A stretch of 64,000 bases of DNA from an uncultured Lachnospiraceae bacterium (GCA_947167135.1 CAMVGV010000012.1:1-64000), one strand, 5' to 3'. Positions 25,276-34,144 are shown, counted from the first letter of the stretch. Numbers and translations are program-made. Notes: generated by a model not told the origin, from the sequence alone.

Positions 25276-26172
25276 ATGAAAGAGTATGAATCCCTTAATG
25301 AAGCCATAAAAGCTTTGAGTGGCAGCGGAGTGGAAATTGAAGAAAGACACCCGGTTTTGGGAGGAGATATTAACCGGGCGTATATTTTGCGGCTGTCTGA
25401 CGGATCAGAGCTTTTTATGAAGGCAAACAGCCGGAAAAACCTTGATTTCTTCAGGGCGGAGGTCCTGGGGCTTGCTGCACTTAAGGCGACCCGGAGTTTA
25501 AGGGTACCTGAGGCAAAGGCTGTCGGCACAGACGGCGATTCAGCCTTCCTCCTTATGGAAGCGGTAAAGAGCGGAATAAAAAAGAGAGGTTTCTTTGAGG
25601 ACTTTGGCCGCGGCCTTGCGGCCATGCATATGGCGGATACGGACAGCTTTGTGCAGGGCGGAAGGTACGGATTTACGCAGGATAATTATATCGGCGCAGG
25701 GTATCAGAAAAACACAGCAAAGGATAAGTGGATAGATTTTTTCAGGGAGTGCAGACTGGAGCCGCAGCTTGAAAGAGCCTCCCGTTACTTTGATGAGACT
25801 GACAGGAAAAGGCAGTTAAGATTCCTTGACAGACTTGATAGTTTCCTTTATGAGCCGGAAAGACCTGCGCTCCTCCATGGTGACCTCTGGGGCGGAAACT
25901 ATATGACGGGAAGCGACGGCGCTCCCGTGCTTATAGATCCCGCGGTATATGTCGGCTGCAATGAAGCGGATATCGCAATGACAGAGCTTTTCGGAGGCTA
26001 TGACAGAGCCTTCTACAGCTCCTATTGGAAAAGCTACACGTACGCGGTGCCGGGATATGAGGATCGCCGGGATATCTACAATCTCTACCATTTACTGAAT
26101 CACCTGAATCTGTTTGGAGGCTCTTATCTCCAATCTGTACGGGCAATATTAGGAAGATACGAAACGGAGTAA
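25276..26172 (+). CDS. Fructosamine/ketosamine kinase family protein
   Basis: This 298-residue aminoglycoside-phosphotransferase-fold protein has the catalytic loop LLHGDLWGGNYM and the metal-binding segment PVLIDPAVYVGCNEADIAMT, which are diagnostic of the fructosamine kinase family. That family phosphorylates ketoamines formed when sugars react with amines, a protein-deglycation step. ATG 25276 is preferred over an in-frame ATG at 25222 inside the acetyltransferase, because family homology starts with EYESLNEAIK. It lies one base after the acetyltransferase stop, and the next ATG is 3 bases after its own stop. Confidence 0.87.
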   Translation: MKEYESLNEAIKALSGSGVEIEERHPVLGGDINRAYILRLSDGSELFMKANSRKNLDFFRAEVLGLAALKATRSLRVPEAKAVGTDGDSAFLLMEAVKSGIKKRGFFEDFGRGLAAMHMADTDSFVQGGRYGFTQDNYIGAGYQKNTAKDKWIDFFRECRLEPQLERASRYFDETDRKRQLRFLDRLDSFLYEPERPALLHGDLWGGNYMTGSDGAPVLIDPAVYVGCNEADIAMTELFGGYDRAFYSSYWKSYTYAVPGYEDRRDIYNLYHLLNHLNLFGGSYLQSVRAILGRYETE

Positions 26173-26175
26173 AAT

Positions 26176-28326
26176 ATGAAAAGAAAAACGGGAATAATGA
26201 AGATATTTGCATTCAGCCTGATCTTGACGGCCATGGCTGCAAACAGCGTTAGTACTTATGCTGATGAGGAGCCGCTCTATTTCAGCGCGGAAATCAGCTC
26301 TCCGGATGAAAATGAGGAGAAGGGGGCGGAACTCTCTTCAGTCAGCGCAGCCTACGGTGTAACGGAGGAAATGTGTAAAAGCGGGTACTGGCTCGATAAA
26401 AATAAGGGTGCCCTCTTAGACCCAAAAGAAACCCTTATCTCTGAAGCTGAAATAGAAGAGCTTAATAAGGAAATGCTTTCTTCGGAGGGCACATATCTTA
26501 ACGATATAGAGAATTTCCCTGAAAGCTATGATCCTGAGAAGCTCAGGGATTCACTGGAAAATACAAAGGCACCGGATAAAAAAGCAATATATGTCGATAA
26601 AGTGGAAATCAAGGATAAGGATCAGTATTATGCGGCTATCGGGCAGGCTATACATGATACGGCCTATACGGGACAGACAAAGGATAACCAGTATGCCGTT
26701 GCCGTTAAGAGAACCACCATCCTCAATATCCCTGTAAAGAGTTATATCGGTTATTCCGCTACTGACGGGGATAATGAAAATGTGAACTCTGCCCTTAATG
26801 TTAATGAACCCTTTATTATCAGGCAGAAGGCCGAGGTTGACGGGGATCTCTTTTACTGGGGCTATTCCGATAACTGCACAGGCTGGGTTCTGGCGGAGGA
26901 CCTTGCTGTCTGCAGCAGTAAGGAGGAATGGATCGATGCCTGGAAGGTAGAACCTGAAAACAAGGACTTCATTGTTGTTACACAGAATTTTATTACCCTT
27001 GAGCCCTCATATTATACGGAATACCTTTCGGAGGTAAAGCTTACCTTTGCCACTATTCTTAAGCTGGTGCCGGATGATGAGATCCCGTCCTCTGTAGGTG
27101 AAAGGGGAACCTGGAATAATTACGTGGTCTATCTTCCGACAAGGAATGCTGAAGGGAAATACGAGAAAAAATGCGCGCTGATCTCCCAGCATTATGAAGT
27201 GAGTACCGGTTATCTCGAGATGACTGAAAAGGAGATCCTGAGAGTTGCCTTCAATAATCTGGGAGACCGCTACGGATGGGGCGGAATGCTTGATTCCATG
27301 GACTGCTCGCTGTATACGAGGAATATCTATAAGTGCTTTGGCTTAAGCTTGCCCAGAAATACCTCCTGGCAGAGATCGGTAGAAGGCAGAGCCTTTGATC
27401 TATCCGGGATGAGCGATGAGGAGAAGCTCGCCGCCATGAAAAGGATGCCGGCAGGGACACTTTTTTACTTCCCGGGACATGCCATGATGTATGTGGGAAC
27501 CGACAATGGTATGGCATACGTCATATCGGATACAGGGTCGCTATCGGACAGTGAAGGTGAGCTTAATGTAAGGACTATGTATTCCATTATCCTGAATCCC
27601 CTGACCGTAAGGAGAAAAAACGAAAAAACCTGGCTTCAAAATATAGAAGTAGCCATACTGCCGATTTCCAAAGATAATTATGACTATGTGCTTAAAAATA
27701 TTGAAACTGGAGCAGAGCCTGAGCCGGAAACCTCCTCGGAGAACGGGGTAAGGAAGGTGAGCGCCGTAAGCGGACAGACATACGGCTCTTCTTCGGACAC
27801 ACTCCCTCTGGACACCTTCCTCGGAAGTACAAAGGGCTTATTTATAAGCTTTGCAAATGTGGAGGGGTCAGGGGTGGACAGCCTCAAAGCTACCTGCATC
27901 AAGGGCTCAAACATAACCGTAAAGGAAGAAATTGAGAGCATAGCCTGTGACAAAAAGGTTGCGAAGGTAAGGAAGAACCGTAAAAGCGGCTCCTATTCAA
28001 TAAAGCTAAAAAGCTCCGGAACCGTGACCTTTAATCTGGCGGGAGGAAAGCAGTACTCTGTGACCTTCACGGTTGATACCCCGAAGCCGCAGAAGGATAA
28101 GGTGAGGGAGATAATAAGGTCAGCGGGGGGAAAGAGCGTGTCACTAAATGCCGCGCAGCTCTTCGGGACCACGATCGACAGCGGAAAAATGACAATATTA
28201 CGGGATAAGGCAGGAAATGCCCGGATAGAGGATAATACCCTGTATCTCACATCCCCTGAAAAGAGTAATTTCAGGGTGTGCTACAGCTACCTCAATAAAA
28301 AATACAAAATGACGGTGAAATCCTGA
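26176..28326 (+). CDS. Secreted NlpC/P60 peptidase with SH3b domain
   Basis: A signal peptide (about 1-28) is followed by an SH3b-type region (about 150-265, with LNIPVKSYIGYSA and DLFYWGYSDNCTGWVLAEDL). Then comes an NlpC/P60 domain with catalytic Cys377 in SMDCSLYTRNIY and His435 in FPGHAMMYVG. Such enzymes cut gamma-D-glutamyl-diamino acid bonds in peptidoglycan stem peptides. The C-terminal 180 residues are a Lys/Ser-rich Ig-like region seen also in other secreted proteins here. At 716 residues it is longer than the usual SH3b1-NlpC proteins because of that extension. GGAG precedes ATG 26176, 3 bases after the kinase gene. Confidence 0.87.
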   Translation: MKRKTGIMKIFAFSLILTAMAANSVSTYADEEPLYFSAEISSPDENEEKGAELSSVSAAYGVTEEMCKSGYWLDKNKGALLDPKETLISEAEIEELNKEMLSSEGTYLNDIENFPESYDPEKLRDSLENTKAPDKKAIYVDKVEIKDKDQYYAAIGQAIHDTAYTGQTKDNQYAVAVKRTTILNIPVKSYIGYSATDGDNENVNSALNVNEPFIIRQKAEVDGDLFYWGYSDNCTGWVLAEDLAVCSSKEEWIDAWKVEPENKDFIVVTQNFITLEPSYYTEYLSEVKLTFATILKLVPDDEIPSSVGERGTWNNYVVYLPTRNAEGKYEKKCALISQHYEVSTGYLEMTEKEILRVAFNNLGDRYGWGGMLDSMDCSLYTRNIYKCFGLSLPRNTSWQRSVEGRAFDLSGMSDEEKLAAMKRMPAGTLFYFPGHAMMYVGTDNGMAYVISDTGSLSDSEGELNVRTMYSIILNPLTVRRKNEKTWLQNIEVAILPISKDNYDYVLKNIETGAEPEPETSSENGVRKVSAVSGQTYGSSSDTLPLDTFLGSTKGLFISFANVEGSGVDSLKATCIKGSNITVKEEIESIACDKKVAKVRKNRKSGSYSIKLKSSGTVTFNLAGGKQYSVTFTVDTPKPQKDKVREIIRSAGGKSVSLNAAQLFGTTIDSGKMTILRDKAGNARIEDNTLYLTSPEKSNFRVCYSYLNKKYKMTVKS

Positions 28327-28327
28327 G

Positions 28328-28650
28328 CGAAGTCTCATGTCATCCTGAGCGAAGCGAAGGATCCTTTACCCTGCGGGGCACTGCCGCGCTTGGCGCGTCA
28401 AAGCGTGCCCGAAAAACGTCCACTGGACGTTTTTCCATCCTGAGCGAAGCGAAGGATCTTGCGAAGGATTTTGCGAAGGGTCTATCCACCGGAGGGAAGA
28501 TTCTTCGGGCTAAAGCCCTCAGAATGACAGGGAGCCGGCTAAAGCCCTCAGAATGACAGGGAGCCGGCTAAAGCCCTAAGAATGACAGGGAACCGGAACC
28601 TGCGGAGATCTCAGCATATGCCGGGGAGCCGGAACCTGCGGAGCTTTTAT
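28328..28650. repeat. Composite interspersed repeat block
   Basis: This stretch without a gene holds several family copies (gtcatcctgagcgaagcgaa near 28340 and 28437). A palindromic insert contains aacgtccactggacgtt. Three exact or near-exact 29-bp tandem units start at 28510, 28539 and 28568 (each beginning ctaaagccctcagaatgaca). The palindrome type recurs at about 34500. The open frames across it are not genes. Confidence 0.8.
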
Positions 28651-28678
28651 CAATTGATCATATCCTTCCGGGCTGCGG

Positions 28679-29065
28679 TCAGTAACAGATCGCAGCCTTT
28701 CTTGCAAGGTACCTTCTCTGGGACTTTGAAAGGAGAGGTGTTGAAGCGCTGCCAAGGATCTCTGAATGGCAGGGGTTTGATTTTGAAGGAGCATATCGTA
28801 GAACCGCGCCTGCTTCTTTGCAATGCTTTGAATATAAGGTGATTATCCTTCCCTGAAATCTTTTCTGCATCGAGATTATCACTGCCTTGTCACTTCGGTA
28901 GTTCCCACGGTCCACAGATAGACCGCGTGGATCCGCAAAGGCGGCAGATGAGATGCTGCCGTCTCTTTTCCGGAAGATATCCGCTACCTCCGGTGGGTAA
29001 ACTGCCCGGTAGACCTTTTCATTATCTTCAAAATGATTATCCATAAAATGCACCGGCTCTTTCAT
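28679..29065 (-). CDS. Small protein, possible toxin partner of the Phd fusion
   Basis: This 128-residue protein reads KVYRAVYPPE, then SISSAAFADPRGLSVDRGN, then PSKSNPCHSEILGS and SKSQRRYLARKA. I recall this layout (SSAAF..GLSVDR, N.HSEI.GS, QR..LA) as an unnamed small-protein family, but I can give no activity. It overlaps the upstream Phd-domain gene by 29 bases (8 if ATG 29044 is used), the arrangement usual in toxin-antitoxin pairs, with the antitoxin first. Its 3' end abuts the repeat block at 28.3-28.65 kb. Toxin function is inferred from gene order alone. Confidence 0.6.
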   Translation of the reverse strand: MKEPVHFMDNHFEDNEKVYRAVYPPEVADIFRKRDGSISSAAFADPRGLSVDRGNYRSDKAVIISMQKRFQGRIITLYSKHCKEAGAVLRYAPSKSNPCHSEILGSASTPLLSKSQRRYLARKAAICY

Positions 29066-29597
29066 TTATAGCTTCCGCAGTCGAGGGTATGGTCCCGGTA
29101 AGCTCGGATCCATCAAAGTTTACAATGAATACTTCGGCAGTGTCGTCATCACTGATCTCGATCTCCATATGATCCCTTCTTGAATTGTCATATTCCAGCT
29201 GAATCGTACAAAGCGCAGTGGGGAAAATTTCCGGCTGAATGATAAGCTTATCAAGAAAAGCAGCGATCTTATCCGTAAGTGACTCCGGAAATGGAGGGGC
29301 TCCGTTTCCGTTCCAGTTTTCGCTGAGACCCTTTATTACATTCAGCTTTTCAAGGTTATGCATTTTTACATTTCCCTTATTGACGGAGAGGGAATCATGA
29401 TCCTTATCCATATTTGCAGAGAGACTTAGATATTGTGTAACCCTTTTATTCTGATTTAATCTGTTGTATTCGTCCTCTGACAGTATCACAACATTATGGT
29501 TGTTTTTTCTCGGGACTATTACAGGCTCTCCGTTATAAGCAAGATCAAAATAGTGCTTCAAGTTGGATCTGACGTCCATCTGCTTTGCTATTATCAT
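29037..29597 (-). CDS. Phd/YefM-type antitoxin domain fused to a C-terminal domain
   Basis: The first 50 or so residues are a Phd/YefM DNA-binding antitoxin domain (RSNLKHYFDLAYNGEPVIVP, then HNVVILSEDEYNRL). A linker leads to a second domain from about residue 80 with SENWNGNGAPPFPES, IFPTALCTIQLEYDN and HMEIEISDDD, a pattern I have seen in unnamed bacterial proteins. At 186 residues it is twice the length of a plain Phd antitoxin. GGGGGA lies 5 bases before ATG. Three 12-bp repeats sit about 37 bases upstream and could be its operator, as Phd proteins repress their own promoter. The pair with the next gene is a toxin-antitoxin candidate. Confidence 0.72.
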   Translation of the reverse strand: MIIAKQMDVRSNLKHYFDLAYNGEPVIVPRKNNHNVVILSEDEYNRLNQNKRVTQYLSLSANMDKDHDSLSVNKGNVKMHNLEKLNVIKGLSENWNGNGAPPFPESLTDKIAAFLDKLIIQPEIFPTALCTIQLEYDNSRRDHMEIEISDDDTAEVFIVNFDGSELTGTIPSTAEAINERAGAFYG

Positions 29598-29633
29598 TTT
29601 TCCCCCGATCGTGCTTTGTCCATATTACAAAAC

Positions 29634-29669
29634 CGTACTTAAAAGCGTACTTAAAAGCGTACTTAAATT
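29634..29669. promoter_or_regulatory. Three 12-bp direct repeats, candidate operator
   Basis: CGTACTTAAA occurs at 29634, 29646 and 29658, exactly 12 bases apart, so all copies lie on nearly the same face of the helix. The array is 37-72 bases upstream of the minus-strand Phd-fusion gene, beside a TAATAT -10-like box (29622-29627, minus strand). Autoregulatory binding by the Phd domain is the likely purpose. Confidence 0.55.
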
Positions 29670-29721
29670 GTAACGTTTATGAAACACTATGTCAAATCCA
29701 TAAGGGGTTGGGAGCGCCCCC

Positions 29722-29750
29722 TTGCCTTAGGCGTATTCATAATATATAAT
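29722..29750 (+). promoter_or_regulatory. Promoter of purB-purA
   Basis: TTGCCT (29722-29727) and a perfect TATAAT (29745-29750) are spaced by 17 bases. The start codon of purB is about 100 bases downstream. The intervening leader contains agttttgagaacttcctgat but no purine riboswitch core that I can recognise. Confidence 0.6.
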
Positions 29751-29851
29751 TCAATACTTGGGAGTTTTGAGAACTTCCTGATCGTAACTATTCAGGAACC
29801 GGAGATCCCAGCGGGGCTTTCCGGGTGATCACGTATTAGCAGGAGGCAGGA

Positions 29852-31303
29852 ATGCCGGACAGAATGAGATACAATAGCCCGCTTTCGGGAAGATACGCGT
29901 CGAAGGAGATGCAGTATATTTTCTCCCAGGACAAGAAGTTCAAGACCTGGAGGAAGCTCTGGATCGCCCTTGCGGAGACCGAAAAGGAACTGGGCTTAAA
30001 AGAGATCACGGATGAAATGATCGCAGAATTAAAGGAGCATGCAGAGGATATCAATTACGAGGTGGCGGAAGAAAGGGAAAAGACAGTCCGCCATGACGTG
30101 ATGAGCCATGTCTACGCCTACGGAAAGCAGTGTCCGAAGGCCGCCGGCATAATACATCTCGGTGCCACAAGCTGCTATGTGGGGGACAATACCGATATCA
30201 TCATAATGCGTGAAGCACTGGAACTTATAGAGAAAAAGCTTGCGGGAGTGATTGGGAAGCTCAGGGACTTTGCCGATAAATACAAAGCCCAGCCCACCCT
30301 GGCATTCACGCACTTCCAGCCGGCACAGCCAACTACCGTAGGTAAAAGGGCAGCATTATGGCTTAATGAGTTCCTTATGGATCTTGAGGATCTTAAATAT
30401 GTAAAGTCTTCACTAAAGCTCTTAGGCTCCAAGGGCACCACAGGCACCCAGGCGAGCTTTAAGGAGCTCTTCCACGGTGATCTCGATACCATAAAAAAGA
30501 TAGATCCTATGATAGCGGAGAAGATGGGCTTCGACTCCGTAGTACCCGTTTCGGGGCAGACCTATTCAAGGAAGTATGACACAAGAGTCTTAAATGTTCT
30601 TGCGGGGATCGCTGAGAGCGCCCACAAGATGAGTAATGATATAAGGCTTTTACAGCACTTGAAAGAGGTTGAGGAGCCCTTTGAAAAAAGCCAGATAGGC
30701 TCCAGCGCAATGGCATATAAGAGAAATCCCATGAGATCGGAAAGGATCGCTTCACTTGCGAGATTTGTGATATGTGATGCACTTAATCCTGCAATTACCT
30801 CATCCGTACAGTGGTTCGAACGGACCCTGGACGACTCTGCCAATAAGAGACTGTCCATTCCTGAAGGATTTCTTGCAACAGACGGGATCCTGGATCTCTG
30901 TTTAAATGTGGTGGACGGCCTGGTGGTTTACCCTAAGGTCATCGAAAAGCATATGTGGGCGGAGCTTCCCTTTATGGCCACAGAAAATATAATGATGGAT
31001 TGTGTGGAAAAGGGTGGGAACCGTCAGGAGCTCCACGAGGTTATAAGGGAAAACTCAATGATCGCAGGAAAGCACGTCAAGGAAGAGGGGAAGGAGAATG
31101 ACCTCCTTCATCTTCTGGCGGAGGACGAGAGGCTGGGTAAGAAATTTGCTCTTACCGAAGAAGATCTGAAAAAGAACCTGGATCTAAAAAACTTCACCGG
31201 GTTTGCGGAGGAGCAGGTAAGTGACTTCCTTAGGGATTTTGTGGATCCGGTATTAAAGGAATACGCCGGCATTTCCGATATAAAAGCGGAGATCAAAGTG
31301 TGA
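29852..31303 (+). CDS. purB: Adenylosuccinate lyase
   Basis: This 483-residue enzyme splits fumarate from adenylosuccinate to give AMP, and from SAICAR in the de novo purine pathway. Family features are HDVMSHVYA, LGATSCYVGDNTD, the TGTQASF segment and the fumarase-superfamily signature loop GSSAMAYKRNPMRSE. The length suits the longer eukaryote-like PurB subtype, which is common in Clostridia. GCAGGAGGC lies 8 bases before ATG 29852. The gene ends a few bases before purA, so two consecutive reactions from IMP to AMP are encoded together. Confidence 0.95.
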   Translation: MPDRMRYNSPLSGRYASKEMQYIFSQDKKFKTWRKLWIALAETEKELGLKEITDEMIAELKEHAEDINYEVAEEREKTVRHDVMSHVYAYGKQCPKAAGIIHLGATSCYVGDNTDIIIMREALELIEKKLAGVIGKLRDFADKYKAQPTLAFTHFQPAQPTTVGKRAALWLNEFLMDLEDLKYVKSSLKLLGSKGTTGTQASFKELFHGDLDTIKKIDPMIAEKMGFDSVVPVSGQTYSRKYDTRVLNVLAGIAESAHKMSNDIRLLQHLKEVEEPFEKSQIGSSAMAYKRNPMRSERIASLARFVICDALNPAITSSVQWFERTLDDSANKRLSIPEGFLATDGILDLCLNVVDGLVVYPKVIEKHMWAELPFMATENIMMDCVEKGGNRQELHEVIRENSMIAGKHVKEEGKENDLLHLLAEDERLGKKFALTEEDLKKNLDLKNFTGFAEEQVSDFLRDFVDPVLKEYAGISDIKAEIKV

Positions 31304-31332
31304 GAGAATTGATTTATGAAAGGAAGCAAAGA

Positions 31333-32625
31333 ATGGTTAAAGCAGTAGTAGGTGTTAACTGGGGTGATGAAGGAAAGGGTAAGATCACTGATACCCTTGC
31401 TGAAAAAGCGGATATAGTTGTCCGTTTCCAGGGAGGTGCAAATGCCGGCCATACGATAGTGAATGACTATGGTAAATTTGCTCTGCATCTTTTGCCCTCC
31501 GGAGTGTTCCATCAGAACATTATGAACATTCTCGGGAACGGTGTGGCCTTTGATATAGAGAAATTTACCCATGAAATGGAGGATATTACCGGGAGAGGGG
31601 TGCCGAAGCCGAATATCCTTATATCCGACAGGGTGCAGGTCATGATGCCCTACCACGTACTCTTTGACACTCTGGAGGAGGAGAGGCTTGCGGGAAAATC
31701 CTTCGGCTCCACAAAGTCCGGCATAGCTCCCTTTTATTCCGATAAGTTTGCAAAGATCGGCTGGCAGATAAACGAGTTCTTCCAGGCTGACGATGCATTG
31801 ATGGAGAAGATAAACAGGGTCGCAGATCTTAAGGATCCGCTTCTTACTTCTTTATATAAGAAGGATAAGCTTGACAGGGAAGGGCTCCTTAAGTGGATAA
31901 AGGAAAAAAGGGACTATGTGAAGCCCTATATCGGGGATGTTTCACTTTACCTTCATAAGGCTCTGAAGGAGAATAAGACCGTATTACTCGAGGGACAGCT
32001 CGGAACCATGAAGGATCCGGATCACGGTATCTATCCCATGGTCACATCATCAAGTCCGATTGCGGGCTATGGTGCCATAGGTGCAGGTATACCGCCCTAT
32101 GAGATAAAGGAGATAATTGCCGTTTCAAAGGCATATTCATCTGCTGTGGGAGCTGGAGCCTTTGTTTCCGAGATCTTCGGTGATGAGGCGGAGGCTCTTA
32201 GAAACCACGGCGGAGACGGAGGGGAATACGGTGCCACCACCGGGAGACCAAGGAGAGTCGGCTGGTACGATGTTGTCGCTTCAAGGTACGGCTGCCGTCT
32301 GCAGGGAGCTACCGATGTGGCACTCACTGTTCTGGATGCCCTTGGCTATCTTGATGAGATCCCGGTATGTGTGGCATACGAGCTTGACGGGAAGGAAATA
32401 CAGGAATTCCCCGTGACAAAGGATCTCAATAGATGCAAGCCCGTATTAAAGACCTTCAAGGGCTGGAAATGCGATCTCCGCGGCATAAAGAGCTTTGAGG
32501 AGCTGCCGAAGGAGGCACAGGATTACGTCAATTTCATAGAGAAAAGCCTGGGCTACCCCATTACTATCGTAAGCAACGGCCCTGCCCGGACGGATATCAT
32601 ATACAGGAAACCGTTGTTAGGTTAA
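31333..32625 (+). CDS. purA: Adenylosuccinate synthetase
   Basis: This GTP-dependent enzyme joins IMP and aspartate to adenylosuccinate, the step before PurB. The first motif VGVNWGDEGKGK is the P-loop with catalytic Asp and Lys, followed by FQGGANAGHT and the late GATTGRPRRVGWYD. ATG 31333 is preferred to the GTG at 31300 because GAAAGGAAG lies just before it and the conserved N-terminus starts there, giving 430 residues, a normal length. It is cotranscribed with purB. Confidence 0.95.
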   Translation: MVKAVVGVNWGDEGKGKITDTLAEKADIVVRFQGGANAGHTIVNDYGKFALHLLPSGVFHQNIMNILGNGVAFDIEKFTHEMEDITGRGVPKPNILISDRVQVMMPYHVLFDTLEEERLAGKSFGSTKSGIAPFYSDKFAKIGWQINEFFQADDALMEKINRVADLKDPLLTSLYKKDKLDREGLLKWIKEKRDYVKPYIGDVSLYLHKALKENKTVLLEGQLGTMKDPDHGIYPMVTSSSPIAGYGAIGAGIPPYEIKEIIAVSKAYSSAVGAGAFVSEIFGDEAEALRNHGGDGGEYGATTGRPRRVGWYDVVASRYGCRLQGATDVALTVLDALGYLDEIPVCVAYELDGKEIQEFPVTKDLNRCKPVLKTFKGWKCDLRGIKSFEELPKEAQDYVNFIEKSLGYPITIVSNGPARTDIIYRKPLLG

Positions 32626-32629
32626 GAAA

Positions 32630-32735
32630 CCTGTCATCCTGAGCGTCAGAACACTGTCATCCTGAGCGTCAGCGAAGGATCTTTTCAACCGGAAATAGAG
32701 GGTTTTTCGCTTTGCCCAGAATGACACTAAACCGA
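32630..32735. repeat. Interspersed repeat copies after purA
   Basis: Two copies of gtcatcctgagcgtcag, the second followed by cgaaggatct, and a reversed fragment (cgctttgcccagaatgacac) follow the purA stop directly. The rest of this 308-base gap holds an A/T-rich stretch (32750-32820), a hairpin at 32822-32860 and the 28-bp motif at 32869. Confidence 0.75.
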
Positions 32736-32821
32736 TTCTAAACCGGGGCATATGATCTTTTTTTGAAATATATATACCATATCTTGTTATTATGTGATAT
32801 TATGTTCAAAGTGTTGTGATT

Positions 32822-32896
32822 TGGAAACCATTTTGAGGAGCGGACGGCTCCGGTGGTTTCTGTAATTAAGGAGTTGTTCATAAATAGCTTTACGGT
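32822..32896 (+). promoter_or_regulatory. Leader hairpin and 28-bp motif, copy 2
   Basis: The segment ggaaacca ... tggtttc with an inner ggagc ... gctcc stem can form a two-stem hairpin (32822-32860). It is followed by aggagttgttcataaatagc, the second copy of the motif at 5193. Both precede the DUF3048 lipoprotein gene by under 115 bases. The function is unknown. Confidence 0.4.
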
Positions 32897-32933
32897 ATGA
32901 ACAGATCTAAAGATGAATTGGAGATAATTATTT

Positions 32934-34073
32934 ATGAAAAAGAACCTGAGTATCCTTCTGGTTGCAGCCCTTTCTCTTTCAATGCTGCTTTCCGGATGCA
33001 AGAAAAAAGAAGAAGCTAAGGAACAGCCCACAGAGGCAAGTGAAGAACCCATTATCGCCGTAGCTCCCGAGGAACCTTCATCAGAGGCTCCTGCAGAGGA
33101 GGAAGAGGTGGAGGAGGAAGAGGTGGAGACCCCTCCCGACGGTATGTATGCCAGCGAGCTTACCGGAGAGTGGATAGACGAGTCCTTAAAGGATCAGAGA
33201 CCCATAGCCGTAATGGTCGATGATGAGAAGACCGCGCTTCCCCACTATGGTATCTCTACCTCCGATATAATGTATGAAATGGTTAATTCCACCCAGAATG
33301 AGGGTGTTACCAGATTTATGGTAATGGTGAAGGACTGGGGTGCGATAAAGCAGCTTGGTTCCATACGAAGCACAAGACCCACCAACCTTCAGATCTTCCC
33401 TGAATGGAATGCAGTACTCTGCCATGACGGCGGTCCCTTCTGGAATGATAATTTCTACAAAAACCCCTTCGTGGAGCGTTTCAGCGGTACCTTCTCCAGG
33501 GTTGACAACGGAAAGCCCAGGGAATTTACAGAGTACATACTTCCCGGGGATCTGGAGAAGAATTTCAAAAATACCGGCTTCAGCACCACATACAACGAGT
33601 ACTATACCGGGCTTCCCCACTATCAGTTTGCTTCACATACAAAGCCCAATGACCTTTCACAGTACTCCGACGCGAAGACCTGCGAGAAGATAAGCCTGCC
33701 CTTCCATCACAATAACCCCTGGCTTGAGTATGATCCGGAGAGCAAGACCTATAAGTACTTCCAGTATAACCAGAAGGAAGTGGATGCAGGAAACGGCAAT
33801 GTCCAGATCGCATTTACCAATCTGCTTCTACAGAATGCAAGGCTGGAGCGGCTGGATGACCATGGCTACATGATGTACTATCCCAGCGAATCAAACCGTG
33901 ACGGCTGGTTCATCACACAGGGAAAGGCTATTCCTGTAAAGTGGACGAAGCAGAACGACCTGGATGCCACCCGATATTACGATATGGACGGTAACGAGAT
34001 AAAGATAAATGTCGGAAAGACCTATGTTGCCCTGATACGTGAGGAAGAATGGGGCGATATCGTAATGGAGTGA
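32934..34073 (+). CDS. DUF3048 lipoprotein (YerB-like)
   Basis: A lipoprotein signal with lipobox LLSGC (Cys at about residue 22) indicates anchoring to the outer face of the membrane. An acidic Glu-rich linker follows (about 23-75). Then come the two parts of the DUF3048 fold: DQRPIAVMVDDEKTALPHYG with GSIRSTRPTNLQIF, and a C-terminal part with YMMYYPSESNRDGWFITQGK. YerB-type proteins are widespread in Bacillota and their activity is unknown. At 379 residues it is a normal length. A second DUF3048 protein is encoded at 51.3 kb. A strong terminator follows. Confidence 0.88.
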   Translation: MKKNLSILLVAALSLSMLLSGCKKKEEAKEQPTEASEEPIIAVAPEEPSSEAPAEEEEVEEEEVETPPDGMYASELTGEWIDESLKDQRPIAVMVDDEKTALPHYGISTSDIMYEMVNSTQNEGVTRFMVMVKDWGAIKQLGSIRSTRPTNLQIFPEWNAVLCHDGGPFWNDNFYKNPFVERFSGTFSRVDNGKPREFTEYILPGDLEKNFKNTGFSTTYNEYYTGLPHYQFASHTKPNDLSQYSDAKTCEKISLPFHHNNPWLEYDPESKTYKYFQYNQKEVDAGNGNVQIAFTNLLLQNARLERLDDHGYMMYYPSESNRDGWFITQGKAIPVKWTKQNDLDATRYYDMDGNEIKINVGKTYVALIREEEWGDIVME

Positions 34074-34110
34074 CCAGGATTCCTGAAATCAGGTACCGGA
34101 AAAACACAGA

Positions 34111-34144
34111 AAAAGCCCGCACATCTATGCGGGCTTTTATTGAA
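34111..34144 (+). terminator. Rho-independent terminator
   Basis: An 11-bp stem AAAAGCCCGCA / TGCGGGCTTTT with a 6-base loop, ending in a short T run, follows the DUF3048 stop by about 38 bases. It lies only 12 bases before the ferredoxin start codon. Confidence 0.9.

Noticed and set aside
28328..28650. Tandem 29-bp units as a CRISPR array
   Set aside because: The units are directly contiguous with no unique spacers and belong to the interspersed repeat family.
28684..28850. Protein-like plus-strand reading (FLARYLLWDFERRGVEALPR)
   Set aside because: It has no start codon and ends quickly. It is the antisense of the small minus-strand protein, whose own conserved-looking C-terminus explains the open frame.
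29751..29851. Purine riboswitch in the purB leader
   Set aside because: A ttgggagtt-like fragment is present, but the conserved junction bases and the two loop sequences of the class are absent.
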